From contig CAYYFE010000013.1 of assembly GCA_964471115.1 (NCBI GenBank), forward strand, positions 31,080 to 95,079: a stretch of 64,000 nt of DNA. The letters are read 5' to 3'. The stretch's first letter is position 1. Each line of letters opens with the position of its first letter. Shown here in pieces: positions 27,240-36,709 of this stretch. Below the pieces are notes generated by a model. The model made no database searches, was not told the DNA's origin, and saw only the letters and a program-made list of their open reading frames with translations. The position numbers and the translations under genes were made by a program. Source of the DNA: SYFT01 sp964471115. Its GTDB lineage: Bacteria > Acidobacteriota > Vicinamibacteria > Vicinamibacterales > SCN-69-37.

Positions 27240-28264
27240 GGCTGGCTGGCCCCCTGCTCTTCAGTATTCATCTGTTTGAGGCCCCCAAGCGTCAACCCAT
27301 CCTGCCGCATGTACCAGAACCCGAGCAGCGCCACCGGAACGAACGACACCAGGTGCAACACGGTGCCGGCGGCCACGCCGGCCTCGGGACTGGCGCCGAA
27401 ATACTGGGTCACCGCCAGCTTGTACATCAGGTGGAACCCGCCCGCCCCGCCCGGCGTCGGCGCCGCGACCCCCACCACGAGATACATCACCACGAGGAAC
27501 GCCCCGGAGAACGGCATCGTCAAATCGAAGGCCAGCGTCACCAGCCAGATGCCCACACAAATCGACACCCACAGCGGCAGCGACCACAGGACGGTGCGCA
27601 GCAACAGCGCCGGGTCGCGCATGACGCCGAGCCCCTCGGCGAACTTGCGGGCAAACCCGCCGATGACCACGGGCAGCCGGCCCGGCAGCCAGCCGGTCAG
27701 CCGATCCACCAGCCGGCCCAGGCGTTCGGGGTGCCCGGCGCAGGCGAAGAGCACGGCCAGCCCCGCCAGGGCCGCCACGGCCGCCAGGACCCCGCCGGTC
27801 CGCATTTCCGGCCCGACGTCGATGCCCAGAAACGGCAGCGCCACGGCAAACAGCAGCAACACGGCCACCAGATCGAGCACCCGTTCGATGATGATGGTGG
27901 CAAACGCCGCCGACACACTCAGCCGCTGCTGCTTGGCCAGCAGATACGGCCGCAACACTTCACCCACCCGGCCCGGAATCAGGAAGGTCGCGGTAAACCC
28001 GATGATCGTCGTGCGAAACGCCGGGCGGAACGGGACCTCCCCCAGCGGCGCCAGCAGGGCCTGCCAGCGCCAGGCGCGGATGACATACGTCTGGATGGTC
28101 ACCCCCACTGCCAGCAGCAGCAACCAGGGGTTGGCGTGGGTGATGGCGTGGCGCAGGGCCTGCGGGTCGAGTCCCCAGAGGAACCACACGAACAGCCCCA
28201 CCGTCAGAGCGGCTATGGCCAGGCTGGACCAGGGAATCCGTCGTGGGGAGGGGGCGGCTGGCAT
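27236..28264 (-). CDS. Lysylphosphatidylglycerol-synthase-type transmembrane (flippase-like) protein
   Basis: A 342-residue polytopic protein of the UPF0104/LPG-synthase membrane-domain family, with about eight hydrophobic helices. Recognisable stretches are FRTTIIGFTATFLIPGRVGE, VLRPYLLAKQ, VIIGGFARKFAEGL and VGVAAPTPGGAGGFHLMYKL, the conserved P-GG-G segment of the family. No soluble aminoacyl-transferase domain is attached, so it is more likely a lipid-handling flippase. It overlaps nrdR by 4 bp. Confidence 0.85.
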   Translation of the reverse strand: MPAAPSPRRIPWSSLAIAALTVGLFVWFLWGLDPQALRHAITHANPWLLLLAVGVTIQTYVIRAWRWQALLAPLGEVPFRPAFRTTIIGFTATFLIPGRVGEVLRPYLLAKQQRLSVSAAFATIIIERVLDLVAVLLLFAVALPFLGIDVGPEMRTGGVLAAVAALAGLAVLFACAGHPERLGRLVDRLTGWLPGRLPVVIGGFARKFAEGLGVMRDPALLLRTVLWSLPLWVSICVGIWLVTLAFDLTMPFSGAFLVVMYLVVGVAAPTPGGAGGFHLMYKLAVTQYFGASPEAGVAAGTVLHLVSFVPVALLGFWYMRQDGLTLGGLKQMNTEEQGASQP

Positions 28265-28319
28265 GCGGCGACGGCACGCGCGCTCGTCGCGCGAACAGGT
28301 CCCGGTATTCTAATCCTGT

Positions 28320-29411
28320 ATGGGCAAACGCGAGCTCCTCATCATCGTGGGCTTTCTCGTGGTCGGGGCCGTGGTCTACCAGTTCACGGCGCCACCCGCG
28401 ACGGGAGGCTCGTCGTGGTCCTTCAGCTCCATCTTTGATGAGGCCCGGCGCGAAATGCGGGGCAATCCGGGCCGCGCCACCATCACGCACACCAAGACCC
28501 TGCCCGTGCCGGCCGGGCTGAAGGAACTGCGCATCCTGCGGCTGAGCCGGTCGGTGCAGGTCATCGGCGAGGCCCGCGACACGATCGCCTACGAGCTGAG
28601 CGTCTCGTCGGACGGGCCCGACGACGCCACGGCGAAGACGTATGCGGAGCGCACGGTGTTTCTGGAAGACGACCTGGGCGAATCGCTGGTGCTGCGGGTG
28701 GATTATCCGGAGGAAGCCAGCCAGCAGTCCCAGGCCATCGTCCGGGTGCCGGCGCGGCTGGCGGTCCGGGTGGAAAGCGCGACGGGCGTGGAGATTACGG
28801 GCGTGTCGGCCGTCCACGTGGAAGCGGCGCGCGGCGCGGTGACCATCAAGGATGTGGACGGACCGGTGACCGGGTACCACCAGGACGGCAACGTCACGAT
28901 CGACGGCGCGGAATCGGTGAAGATGCGGCTCACCCGTCTGCGCAGCCGGGTGTCCGGTGTGGCCGACGGCCTGGTGCTGGACGTGCGGGACGGCGAATGC
29001 GCGGTGGAGACGTCAACAGGACCGCTGGAAATCGATTCGACCCGCGCCGAAATCAGCATCACCGGCCACAAGGGCACGGTGCTGGTGCGCGGCGCGGACG
29101 GCAGCGTCAGCGTCACGCAGCCCGCGGCCGAGACCAAGATCGACATGCGGCGTGCCGACGTCGAGGTGACCATGGACGGCGGCGCGCCGGTCACGGTGAT
29201 CACCACCGACCAAACCGCGCGGCTCGTGGTGGGCGCCGCCGCGTCGATCAGCCTCGACGCCTTGAGCGTGGATGGGGCCATCCAGGCCACCGATGTCGGG
29301 CTCACGCCCGAATCGGTCAACGGCGACGCCAAACTCGTGCACACGTTCGGCACAGGCAAGGCGCGCGTCACGATCCGGAACACGCGCGGCGACATCGTGA
29401 TCCGAAAATAA
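28320..29411 (+). CDS. DUF4097-type beta-helix exported/anchored protein
   Basis: A 363-residue protein with one N-terminal hydrophobic helix (LLIIVGFLVVGAVVYQF) and a long repetitive beta-strand body. The body shows the stacked DUF4097/adhesin-like pattern: VRVESATGVEITGVSAVHVE, AARGAVTIKDVDGPV, ECAVETSTGPLEIDST and VTIRNTRGDIVIRK at the end. This suggests a right-handed beta-helix anchored in the envelope. Its function is unknown. It diverges from the flippase-like gene with a 55-bp gap and is followed by a mirrored heptamer repeat. Confidence 0.75.
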   Translation: MGKRELLIIVGFLVVGAVVYQFTAPPATGGSSWSFSSIFDEARREMRGNPGRATITHTKTLPVPAGLKELRILRLSRSVQVIGEARDTIAYELSVSSDGPDDATAKTYAERTVFLEDDLGESLVLRVDYPEEASQQSQAIVRVPARLAVRVESATGVEITGVSAVHVEAARGAVTIKDVDGPVTGYHQDGNVTIDGAESVKMRLTRLRSRVSGVADGLVLDVRDGECAVETSTGPLEIDSTRAEISITGHKGTVLVRGADGSVSVTQPAAETKIDMRRADVEVTMDGGAPVTVITTDQTARLVVGAAASISLDALSVDGAIQATDVGLTPESVNGDAKLVHTFGTGKARVTIRNTRGDIVIRK

Positions 29412-29414
29412 CAG

Positions 29415-29502
29415 CAGGCCACAGGGCGCAGGGCACAGGCCACAGGCCACAGGTAGAGCATCATGCACTGCCTGTAACCTGTTGCCTGTGCCCTGTGACC
29501 TG
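29415..29502. repeat. Mirrored heptamer arrays (CAGGNNN / CCTGNNN)
   Basis: The left arm (29415-29453) has 7-bp units such as CAGGCCA, CAGGGCG and CAGGGCA. The right arm (29471-29502) has the inverse orientation: CCTGTAA, CCTGTTG, CCTGTGC, CCTGTGA. Transcribed, the arms could pair into a long imperfect hairpin with an 18-nt loop. It lies between the DUF4097 gene and purC and might act as an attenuator or terminator, but it lacks a U tract. Confidence 0.85.
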
Positions 29503-29524
29503 CTACACTCTCCCCTTTCGTCCC

Positions 29525-30481
29525 ATGTCCTCCCTCGTCCTTGAAACCAACCTCGACGGTCTCACGTTGCAGCGGCGCGGCAAGGTGCGCGATGTGTACG
29601 ACCTGGGCGACACGCTGCTGATCGTCGCCACCGACCGCATCTCGGCGTTTGATTACGTGCTGGGCTCGGGCATTCCCGACAAGGGCAAGGTGTTGACGCA
29701 GTTGTCGGCGTTCTGGTTCGAGAAGGTCGCGGATCTGACGCCGCATCATCTGCTGTCGACCAATGTCGACGACTTCCCCGCCGCGGCCCGTGTGCATGCG
29801 CACATCCTGCGCGGGCGATCGATGTGGGTGCGCAAGACGACGCCGCTGCCGGTGGAGTGTGTGGCGCGCGGCTACATTTCCGGGTCGGGGTGGAAGGATT
29901 ATCAAAAGACCGGCGCGGTCTGCGGCGTCACGCTGCCGGCCGGCCTGCGGGAATCGGATCGGCTGCCCCAGCCGCTCTTCACGCCGGCGACCAAGGCCGA
30001 GTCGGGCCACGATGAAAACATCAGCGAAGCGCAGGCCGCCGCGGTCGTCGGCACCGGCCTGCTGGCGCGGCTCAAACAGTTGACACTGGACATCTACCAG
30101 CGCGGTGTGGAACACGCCGAGTCGTGCGGCATCATTCTGGCCGACACCAAGTTCGAGTTCGGGCTTGCCCTCCGAAGCTCCGACCTTGTCCACCAAAGCG
30201 CCGCAGGCGCGGCGGTGGAAAACGCGAAGGAGGGCGAGCTCGTCCTCATCGACGAGATCCTGACCCCCGATTCCTCCCGGTTCTGGCCCGCCGACCAGTA
30301 CGCGCCCGGCGGCCCGCAGCCCAGTTTCGACAAACAGTTCGTCCGCAACTGGCTCGAAGAAATCGGCTGGAACAAACAGCCGCCGGTGCCTTCGCTGCCG
30401 CCCGACGTGGTGGCGAAGACCCGCGACAAATACATGGACGCGTTCAGGCGGCTGACGGGCCGCGAGTTGGAAACGGCATGA
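29525..30481 (+). CDS. purC: Phosphoribosylaminoimidazole-succinocarboxamide (SAICAR) synthase with an in-frame insertion
   Basis: PurC joins aspartate to CAIR in purine synthesis. The ATG at 29525 gives RRGKVRDVYDLGD shortly after the start. Other family marks are ATDRISAFDYVL, VECVARGYISGSGWKDYQK, LFTPATKAESGHDENIS and TPDSSRFWPADQY. Between ADTKFEFGL and GELVLIDEILTPD, where most PurC proteins have only a few residues, this one carries about 20 extra (starting ALRSSDLVHQ) encoded by a hairpin-forming DNA element at 30164-30238. The insertion keeps the frame. The protein is 318 residues and looks otherwise intact. Its stop overlaps the next start as ATGA. Confidence 0.95.
   Translation: MSSLVLETNLDGLTLQRRGKVRDVYDLGDTLLIVATDRISAFDYVLGSGIPDKGKVLTQLSAFWFEKVADLTPHHLLSTNVDDFPAAARVHAHILRGRSMWVRKTTPLPVECVARGYISGSGWKDYQKTGAVCGVTLPAGLRESDRLPQPLFTPATKAESGHDENISEAQAAAVVGTGLLARLKQLTLDIYQRGVEHAESCGIILADTKFEFGLALRSSDLVHQSAAGAAVENAKEGELVLIDEILTPDSSRFWPADQYAPGGPQPSFDKQFVRNWLEEIGWNKQPPVPSLPPDVVAKTRDKYMDAFRRLTGRELETA
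30164..30238. repeat. Nested-hairpin element inserted in purC
   Basis: The element has an outer near-palindrome (CTTGCCCTCC at the left, GGAGGGCGAG at the right), an exact middle stem (TCCACC 30189-30194 with GGTGGA 30214-30219) and an exact tip (GCGCC 30198-30202 with GGCGC 30206-30210, 3-nt loop). This is the layout of a REP/palindromic mobile element. It encodes the extra residues in PurC. Confidence 0.75.
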
Positions 30482-30690
30482 TCAAGGACGACCTCGAGGC
30501 CCTCGTGAAACACCTCGTCGACCGCGGCATCCTCTTCGAGGACGCCCAGCGCGAGTTTGAACGCCAGTTCATCAGCCGGGCGCTGGCCAAGGCCGACGGC
30601 AACGTCTGCAAGGCCGCCAAGATCACCGGCCTGCACCGCAACACCCTGTCGCGCAAGATTTCGGCGTATCGGATCAAGAGAGCGGGCTGA
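30478..30690 (+). CDS. Fis-type helix-turn-helix protein
   Basis: A 70-residue protein with a Fis-like C-terminal HTH: FERQFISRALAKADGNVCKA followed by AKITGLHRNTLSRKISAYRI. This is the DNA-binding module seen at the end of sigma54 activators, here as a free small protein. Its ATG overlaps the purC stop, implying coupled translation. It may be a nucleoid-associated or local regulator; the targets are unknown. It is too small to be a complete NtrC-type activator, and no truncation scar is visible. Confidence 0.85.
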   Translation: MIKDDLEALVKHLVDRGILFEDAQREFERQFISRALAKADGNVCKAAKITGLHRNTLSRKISAYRIKRAG

Positions 30691-30782
30691 AGGGTCCCAG
30701 GGTCCAGGGTCCAGGGGCCAGCTCCGACCCTCGGCTCGGGTCCTTCGAACCTTGGACCCTGGACCCTGGGACCCTGGACCCT
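30691..30782. repeat. Mirrored heptamer arrays (AGGGTCC / GGACCCT)
   Basis: Directly after the Fis-like stop, four units (AGGGTCC three times, then AGGGGCC) run to 30719. From 30754, four GGACCCT units run in inverse orientation. The arms could pair into a strong hairpin with a loop of about 34 nt. The array ends 8 bp before the groES promoter -35 box, so it may insulate the two transcripts. Confidence 0.9.
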
Positions 30783-30789
30783 CCGGCAC

Positions 30790-30819
30790 TTGACCATCCC
30801 ACGGCGCTGCCCCTACAAT
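30790..30819 (+). promoter_or_regulatory. Sigma70-type promoter for groESL
   Basis: TTGACC (30790-30795) and TACAAT (30814-30819) are separated by 18 bp. This is a good housekeeping promoter. Its -10 end touches the CIRCE operator, as expected for HrcA control. Confidence 0.8.
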
Positions 30820-30845
30820 TAGCAGTCGGTCACGCTGAGTGCTAA
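30819..30845. promoter_or_regulatory. CIRCE operator (HrcA binding site)
   Basis: TTAGCAGTC, nine bases, GAGTGCTAA. This matches the CIRCE consensus TTAGCACTC-N9-GAGTGCTAA with one mismatch in the left arm. It indicates heat-shock control of groESL by HrcA, whose gene is not in the window. Confidence 0.92.
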
Positions 30846-30919
30846 CAGTCAGACGCACTGACTGCCAGCATCCGGCCGGGACGACCGGCATCCATCATCA
30901 GTTCACGGAGCAGAGACAC

Positions 30920-31216
30920 ATGAACGTCAGACCCCTTCACGACCGCGTCATCCTGCAGCGTATTGAGGAAGACGAACAGCGCGTCGGCGGCATCATCATC
31001 CCCGACACCGCCAAGGAAAAGCCCCAGCACGGCAAGGTCATCGCCGTCGGCAAGGGCAAGATTGAAAAGGACGGCAAGGTCACGCCGCTCGACGTCAAGG
31101 CCGGCGACACGGTCCTGTTCGGCAAGTACGCCGGCCAGGAGATCAAGGTCGAAGGTCAGGAATACCTGATCATGCGCGAGGAAGAAATTCTCGCCGTGGT
31201 CGAAGGCAAGAAGTAG
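30920..31216 (+). CDS. groES: Co-chaperonin GroES
   Basis: A 98-residue GroES, the lid of the GroEL folding chamber. It reads NVRPLHDRVILQRIEEDEQR, has the mobile loop VGGIIIPDTAKEKPQHGKVI, and ends with EYLIMREEEILAVVEGKK. The ATG at 30920 has GGAG about 12 bases upstream. It is followed by groEL after 27 bp and is transcribed from a CIRCE-regulated promoter. Confidence 0.97.
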   Translation: MNVRPLHDRVILQRIEEDEQRVGGIIIPDTAKEKPQHGKVIAVGKGKIEKDGKVTPLDVKAGDTVLFGKYAGQEIKVEGQEYLIMREEEILAVVEGKK

Positions 31217-31243
31217 TCGAGACGCGAGGAGATTCGATTCATC

Positions 31244-32875
<1,632 letters not shown>

Positions 32876-32914
32876 CGAAGTCCTGAGCGAGCCTCCGGCG
32901 AGTCGAAGGACAGG
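32876..32914. repeat. REP-like dispersed element after groEL
   Basis: One base after the groEL stop comes a sequence of the type GTCCTGAGCGAGCC, TCC, GGCGAGTCGAAGGAC. It is an imperfect inverted repeat resembling the TCCTTCGACTCGCTCAGGA-type elements scattered in many bacterial genomes. Recognition is from memory of that pattern. Confidence 0.6.
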
Positions 32915-32944
32915 TCGCAGGGAACAGGTCTCAGGCAACAGGTA
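32910..32944. repeat. Five tandem heptamers
   Basis: The units ACAGGTC, GCAGGGA, ACAGGTC, TCAGGCA and ACAGGTA follow one another without gaps. They are the same family as the heptamers at 29.4 kb (inverse of CCTGTNN). Confidence 0.8.
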
Positions 32945-32949
32945 CGGAG

Positions 32950-32986
32950 GGGCCCGGTGGCGTCAGCTGCCGGGCCCGTTTTCTTT
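32950..32986 (+). terminator. Rho-independent terminator of groESL
   Basis: A 12-bp GC-rich stem (GGGCCCGGTGGC with GCTGCCGGGCCC, two G-U wobbles, 4-nt loop GTCA) is followed by GTTTTCTTT. Its position, 75 bp after groEL, fits a transcript end. It also marks the end of the core-chromosome region. Confidence 0.88.
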
Positions 32987-32999
32987 GTCCGGGCCTCGC

Positions 33000-33267
33000 C
33001 GATAGTCCGTATTACGTGGCTCTTTCCCAGACACAGTGGCCTAACCCGACGCTGAGGCAGATCACGTGGCCCGACACCTCGCGCCTGTTGTGGGTCAACG
33101 TCATCGCGGTTCCTGGCCGCGTAGGGATTGTCGCCAAGCAGGTGAAAGCGGCGAGTCAACGCATCGACGAAGCGGTCCGCAGCGGGTTCGTTGTCAGCGG
33201 CGATGTGGTTCCAAATATCAAGGATGTCCAGCCGTGCGCGGCGGGTCAGGCGGTACGCTACCTGCGG
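33000..33267 (-). pseudogene. Decayed ParE/RelE-type toxin gene
   Basis: On the minus strand the frame after a TAG at 33268 reads AYRLTRRARLDILDIWNHIA, then ADNEPAADRFVDALTRRFHL and LLGDNPYAARNRDDV. This is a clear ParE-like toxin N-terminal two-thirds. After RDDV the expected C-terminal strands are not readable in any frame, and there is no ATG, GTG or TTG ahead of the homologous part. I read it as a non-functional remnant. It lies directly after the partial antitoxin frame, in normal parD-parE order, and marks the left border of the metal island. Confidence 0.6.
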
Positions 33268-33462
33268 CTACTGCCGATGCGCCCGTGCCTCGCGCATCAG
33301 TTCGGCGGCACCACGGGAGGTCATCGCCGCCAGATTGGCCCGCACGGCCACGCGACGCGAGTTGGTCCTCGCGGTGTGCTGACGGTTATTCGGGCGAGCA
33401 CTGCGGAGCACGGTCCAACCGGACTCATGTGGCGGTTCTCTCAGAGTTATGGTTTGCGCCAA
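33268..33462 (-). pseudogene. Probable remnant of a small antitoxin gene
   Basis: A 64-codon frame (TTG start) begins AQTITLREPP and ends AAMTSRGAAELMREARAHRQ. The beginning looks like the first strand of a ribbon-helix-helix antitoxin and the end like an antitoxin tail, but the middle does not follow a known pattern. It immediately precedes the ParE-like remnant. A frameshift between the two recognisable ends is likely. Assignment rests mainly on context. Confidence 0.4.
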
Positions 33463-33469
33463 GCCGGCG

Positions 33470-35557
33470 TCATGGCATGTGCTGACTCACCCCGCCTGCC
33501 GCCGGCAGATAGCACTCCCGCACGTAGTCGGCCACCATGCGGTCGGCGCTGAAGCGCCACGCCAACGTCTGAGTGGCGTGCTTCATGCGCCCCACCCACC
33601 GGCGCGGCACCTGGCTGCCATCGACGTCGTAGAACAGGGGGACAACCTGACGCTCCAGCACGTCGTATAGCGAGTCGGCGTCACGCCGCCATTGCACCGA
33701 CCAGTCGGCGTGCACTTCGCGCGAGCCAATCGCGAAGCCATTCTCGCCGTCGTAGGCCTCGGCCCACCACCCATCGAGCACGGAACAGTTGAGCCCGCCG
33801 TTGAGCGCCACCTTCAGCCCGCTCGTACCGCACGCCTCCTGCGGTCGCGCTGGCGTGTTGAGCCACAGGTCCACGCCACTGACCAGGTGCCTGGCGACAT
33901 TCACGTCGTAGTCTTCGATGAAGACGATCCGGCCTGCGAACCTCGGATCCCGAGTCAGCCTGATAATTTGCTGGATCAGTTCCTTGCCGCCGTCGTCGCG
34001 CGGATGCGCCTTGCCCGCAAAAATGAACTGGACCGGCTGGCCGTGGTCCCCACACAGACGCGCCAGGCGTTCGACGTCCGTTAGCAGCAGTGTCGCCCGT
34101 TTGTACGACGCAAACCGCCGCGCGAAACCCACCGTGAGCGCCGAAGGATCCAGATCATGTGCGTCGGCGGTGCGGCGCCGAACAAATTCAATGAGCGCGT
34201 GGCGGAGTGTGACGTGCGCCTCCCACAATTCCCCATCATCCACCTTCGCAATCGGCGCCCACGTTGCTGGCTGATCGTGCCGGCACGCCCAGTCCCGGGC
34301 CAGGAACCGGTCGAGTATCCGCTTCATGGAAGGGGCGAGCCACGACAACACGTGGACGCCGTTGGTCACGTGGCCGATAGGGATCTCCTGCTCCGGACGT
34401 CCGGGCCACAGAGACTGCCACATCTGCCTGGCCACGTGCCCGTGCAAGGCGGAGACGCCGTTGCATTGGCGGGCTTTGAGCGCGAGCACCGTGAGGCAGT
34501 AGCGCTCGTTCGCATCGGCGGGAGTGACGCGGCCGAGTGCGAGGAAGTCAGGCACGTCAAGTCCGATCGCCGAACGGAGCCATCCCAATTCGTGTTCGAT
34601 GAGTTCCGGTGGAAACCGATCGTGGCCCGCCGGCACCGGCGTGTGGGTCGTGAACACCGTCTGGATTGCTGTCTCGCGGAAGGCGGCGGTGAACGGTACG
34701 CCATCCTCCTCCATACGTTCGCGCGTACGTTCCAGCAGTGCGAAGGCGCTGTGGCCTTCGTTCAGATGCAGGACACCCGGGTCAATTCCGAGCGCGCGGA
34801 GTGCGCGGAGTCCGCCGATGCCCAGCAGGATCTCCTGCCGGATTCTCGTCACGTCATCCCCGCCATAGAGCTTCGAGCTGAGTTCCCGCAACTGGGCGTC
34901 TGTGTTGGCCGGCACATTCGAATCGAGCAAGAGGATTCGGGCGCGCCCCACGTGCGCCAGCCAGACACCAGCGTGTAACACGCCGTCTCCGCAGGGCACC
35001 TGAATGGACAAATCGGAACCATCGGCCGCAGCCGCGCGCGCCAGCGGGAGATGCTGTTTGAGGACACCTGCGAAGTCCTCGTGCTGCCAGCCCTCGTCGT
35101 CGAGTCGTTGGGTGAAATAACCGTTCGCGTAGTACAACCCCACCCCGACGACCGGCACACCCAGATCTGAGGCGCTCTTAAGGAAGTCGCCGGCCAACAC
35201 GCCCAAACCGCCCGAATACAGTGGCAGGGATTCATGGAGTGCGAACTCCGCTGAGAAATAGGCGACCGGCTCGGTGCGCAGCGTTGGCGCATGCTCGTCG
35301 CACCAAGTGTCGGCCAGCAGGTACTCCTGCAGCCGGCGGCACTGAAAGTTAAGGCGGGCCTCAAGGGCGCGATCCCGGACGCGTTGACGCAAATCCTCGT
35401 CGCTCAACTGCTGCAACATGGCGAGCGGGTTGTGATGAGTATCCCGCCACAAGAGGGGATCAATGTCGCGGAACAACTCAATTACATCCGGCTGCCATGT
35501 CCACCACAGGTTCAGCGCGAGGTCGCGGATCCGTTGGCGCATGGGATCCACACTCAC
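33470..35557 (-). CDS. glgP: Alpha-glucan phosphorylase (GT35, DUF3417 type)
   Basis: A 695-residue phosphorylase that releases glucose-1-phosphate from alpha-1,4-glucans using pyridoxal phosphate. It starts with the DUF3417 domain (LALNLWWTWQPDVIELFRDI). The catalytic body contains YFSAEFALHESLPLYSGGLG, LHLNEGHSAFALLERTRERM, TTHTPVPAGHDRF, VTNGVHVLSWLAPSM and FARRFASYKRATLL. The PLP-lysine region is EACGTSGLKVALNGGLN. This is the short TM1468-like subgroup rather than the E. coli GlgP/MalP type. The GTG start overlaps the upstream HAMP protein stop by 4 bp. It is an odd metabolic passenger in a copper island. Confidence 0.92.
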   Translation of the reverse strand: MSVDPMRQRIRDLALNLWWTWQPDVIELFRDIDPLLWRDTHHNPLAMLQQLSDEDLRQRVRDRALEARLNFQCRRLQEYLLADTWCDEHAPTLRTEPVAYFSAEFALHESLPLYSGGLGVLAGDFLKSASDLGVPVVGVGLYYANGYFTQRLDDEGWQHEDFAGVLKQHLPLARAAAADGSDLSIQVPCGDGVLHAGVWLAHVGRARILLLDSNVPANTDAQLRELSSKLYGGDDVTRIRQEILLGIGGLRALRALGIDPGVLHLNEGHSAFALLERTRERMEEDGVPFTAAFRETAIQTVFTTHTPVPAGHDRFPPELIEHELGWLRSAIGLDVPDFLALGRVTPADANERYCLTVLALKARQCNGVSALHGHVARQMWQSLWPGRPEQEIPIGHVTNGVHVLSWLAPSMKRILDRFLARDWACRHDQPATWAPIAKVDDGELWEAHVTLRHALIEFVRRRTADAHDLDPSALTVGFARRFASYKRATLLLTDVERLARLCGDHGQPVQFIFAGKAHPRDDGGKELIQQIIRLTRDPRFAGRIVFIEDYDVNVARHLVSGVDLWLNTPARPQEACGTSGLKVALNGGLNCSVLDGWWAEAYDGENGFAIGSREVHADWSVQWRRDADSLYDVLERQVVPLFYDVDGSQVPRRWVGRMKHATQTLAWRFSADRMVADYVRECYLPAAGGVSQHMP

Positions 35558-36225
35558 CTCCGAACTCGGTTTGTGACGCCGCCGGGAAACGCCCGGTCAA
35601 GACCGCGAATCGTGGTGAACATTGATGCCGCGCGCCGGGCCAGCTCGTGTGCCGCCTCGCGCCGGTCGGTCCCCGAACCGCCATTGAGCTGGACCGCCAC
35701 TTGCGCGACACCCTGCACGTCTGGCTCGAGTTCACCCCGCAGATAGTGCGACAGAAGGGCGAGCACCGCCAGACGCTCCGCCTGAAGCGACTGGCCGACC
35801 AGCGCGCCGATCTCCGGGCCGAGCGCGTCGAGGCTGCGAACAAAACGCCCCATCTCATCATCGGTCGTTGGCTCGGCCGCTTCGCGCCAATGCCCGCGTT
35901 CCATCCCGACGAGGCGGGATCGCATGCGCGCGATCGGACGGAGCACCAGTGCGTCAAGCGTCGTGTTGATGCCGGCCACGAGTGCCAGCACCAACACCGC
36001 GCCGTATACGATGTGCCCGCGAACGCTGGTGCCGGCCACGGCTTCCGGCAGTGCGTCCGGCCGAACCGGCGCAGGCGGCGACACCATGCCCGCAACACCA
36101 CCATGGACCCCGTGTGACACCATGACCGAGACCAGCTCGTGACGATAGTCGAACCAGACCATCGCGGCGGTCATGAGCGCCACCAGCGGCACAATCACGA
36201 GGTTGAACTTGAGTCGAAGCCCCAC
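35554..36225 (-). CDS. HAMP-type membrane protein lacking a kinase ATPase domain
   Basis: A 223-residue protein. The GTG at 36225 has GGAGG five bases upstream. Two membrane helices (FNLVIVPLVALMTAAMVWF, and VYGAVLVLALVAGINTTLDA) flank a short periplasmic loop with several His and Met residues. A HAMP segment follows (LVLRPIARMRSRLVGMERG), then a long helical region with LAVLALLSHYLRGELEPDV that resembles a histidine-kinase dimerisation helix. There is no ATP-binding domain. It may be a stand-alone sensor or a truncated kinase. It is packed 1 bp after a Cys-rich protein gene and overlaps glgP. Confidence 0.7.
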   Translation of the reverse strand: MGLRLKFNLVIVPLVALMTAAMVWFDYRHELVSVMVSHGVHGGVAGMVSPPAPVRPDALPEAVAGTSVRGHIVYGAVLVLALVAGINTTLDALVLRPIARMRSRLVGMERGHWREAAEPTTDDEMGRFVRSLDALGPEIGALVGQSLQAERLAVLALLSHYLRGELEPDVQGVAQVAVQLNGGSGTDRREAAHELARRAASMFTTIRGLDRAFPGGVTNRVRR

Positions 36226-36226
36226 G

Positions 36227-36685
36227 TCACCCTCCCGCCACGCGACTCGGTGTTGTGACTGCGGCGGCCATGCGGAGGTGCGCATCGAGTGCCGTCGTAG
36301 TGGCGGCCAGCTCGCTCGCAAGCGCTCGAATACCCTCCGCGTGAGACGCGCCGCAACCGGTACGACATTCCCCAGCCTCAGTCCCCGAGCGGTCTGCAAC
36401 CTCGGCGACGGACCACACTCGCCGGCGCAGGTCCCTGACACCCTCGGACCCGCGAGTATCACCGGCCACCACGGCCTGGCTTTCCACAAACGGCAGGAAG
36501 CGCAGGGCCGCGTCCACCAGTTCGTCCACGTCGTCGCGAATCGCTCCGAGCTGCGCCTCGCAGTCGGGGCACCCGTTGCCGACGCGGCCGCACGTACACG
36601 CGTCGGGCAGCGCCGAGAGTCCCTTCGTGAGACGCCTGACATCCTCCGCCACGTGCCGCCAGCCACCCAAGAACAGTGGATTCAT
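36227..36685 (-). CDS. Soluble Cys-containing helical protein
   Basis: A 152-residue protein without a signal peptide. The N-terminal third carries four cysteines in a metal-site-like spacing (Cys30, Cys32, Cys39, Cys42: CTCGRVGNGCPDC). Two more cysteines lie in GECRTGCGAS. The rest is helical (RDDVDELVDAALRFLPFVES and LASELAATTTALDAHLRMAA). It immediately precedes the HAMP membrane protein, suggesting a sensor-accessory pair. Family not recognised; metal binding is inferred from the cysteines. Confidence 0.65.
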   Translation of the reverse strand: MNPLFLGGWRHVAEDVRRLTKGLSALPDACTCGRVGNGCPDCEAQLGAIRDDVDELVDAALRFLPFVESQAVVAGDTRGSEGVRDLRRRVWSVAEVADRSGTEAGECRTGCGASHAEGIRALASELAATTTALDAHLRMAAAVTTPSRVAGG

Positions 36686-36709
36686 AGTGCCTCCTCAACT
36701 GGAGAATGA

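Noticed and set aside
33016..33552. Plus-strand frame across the 33-kb border
   Set aside because: It opposes the ParE-like remnant and runs into glgP. No start with a ribosome site and no domain.
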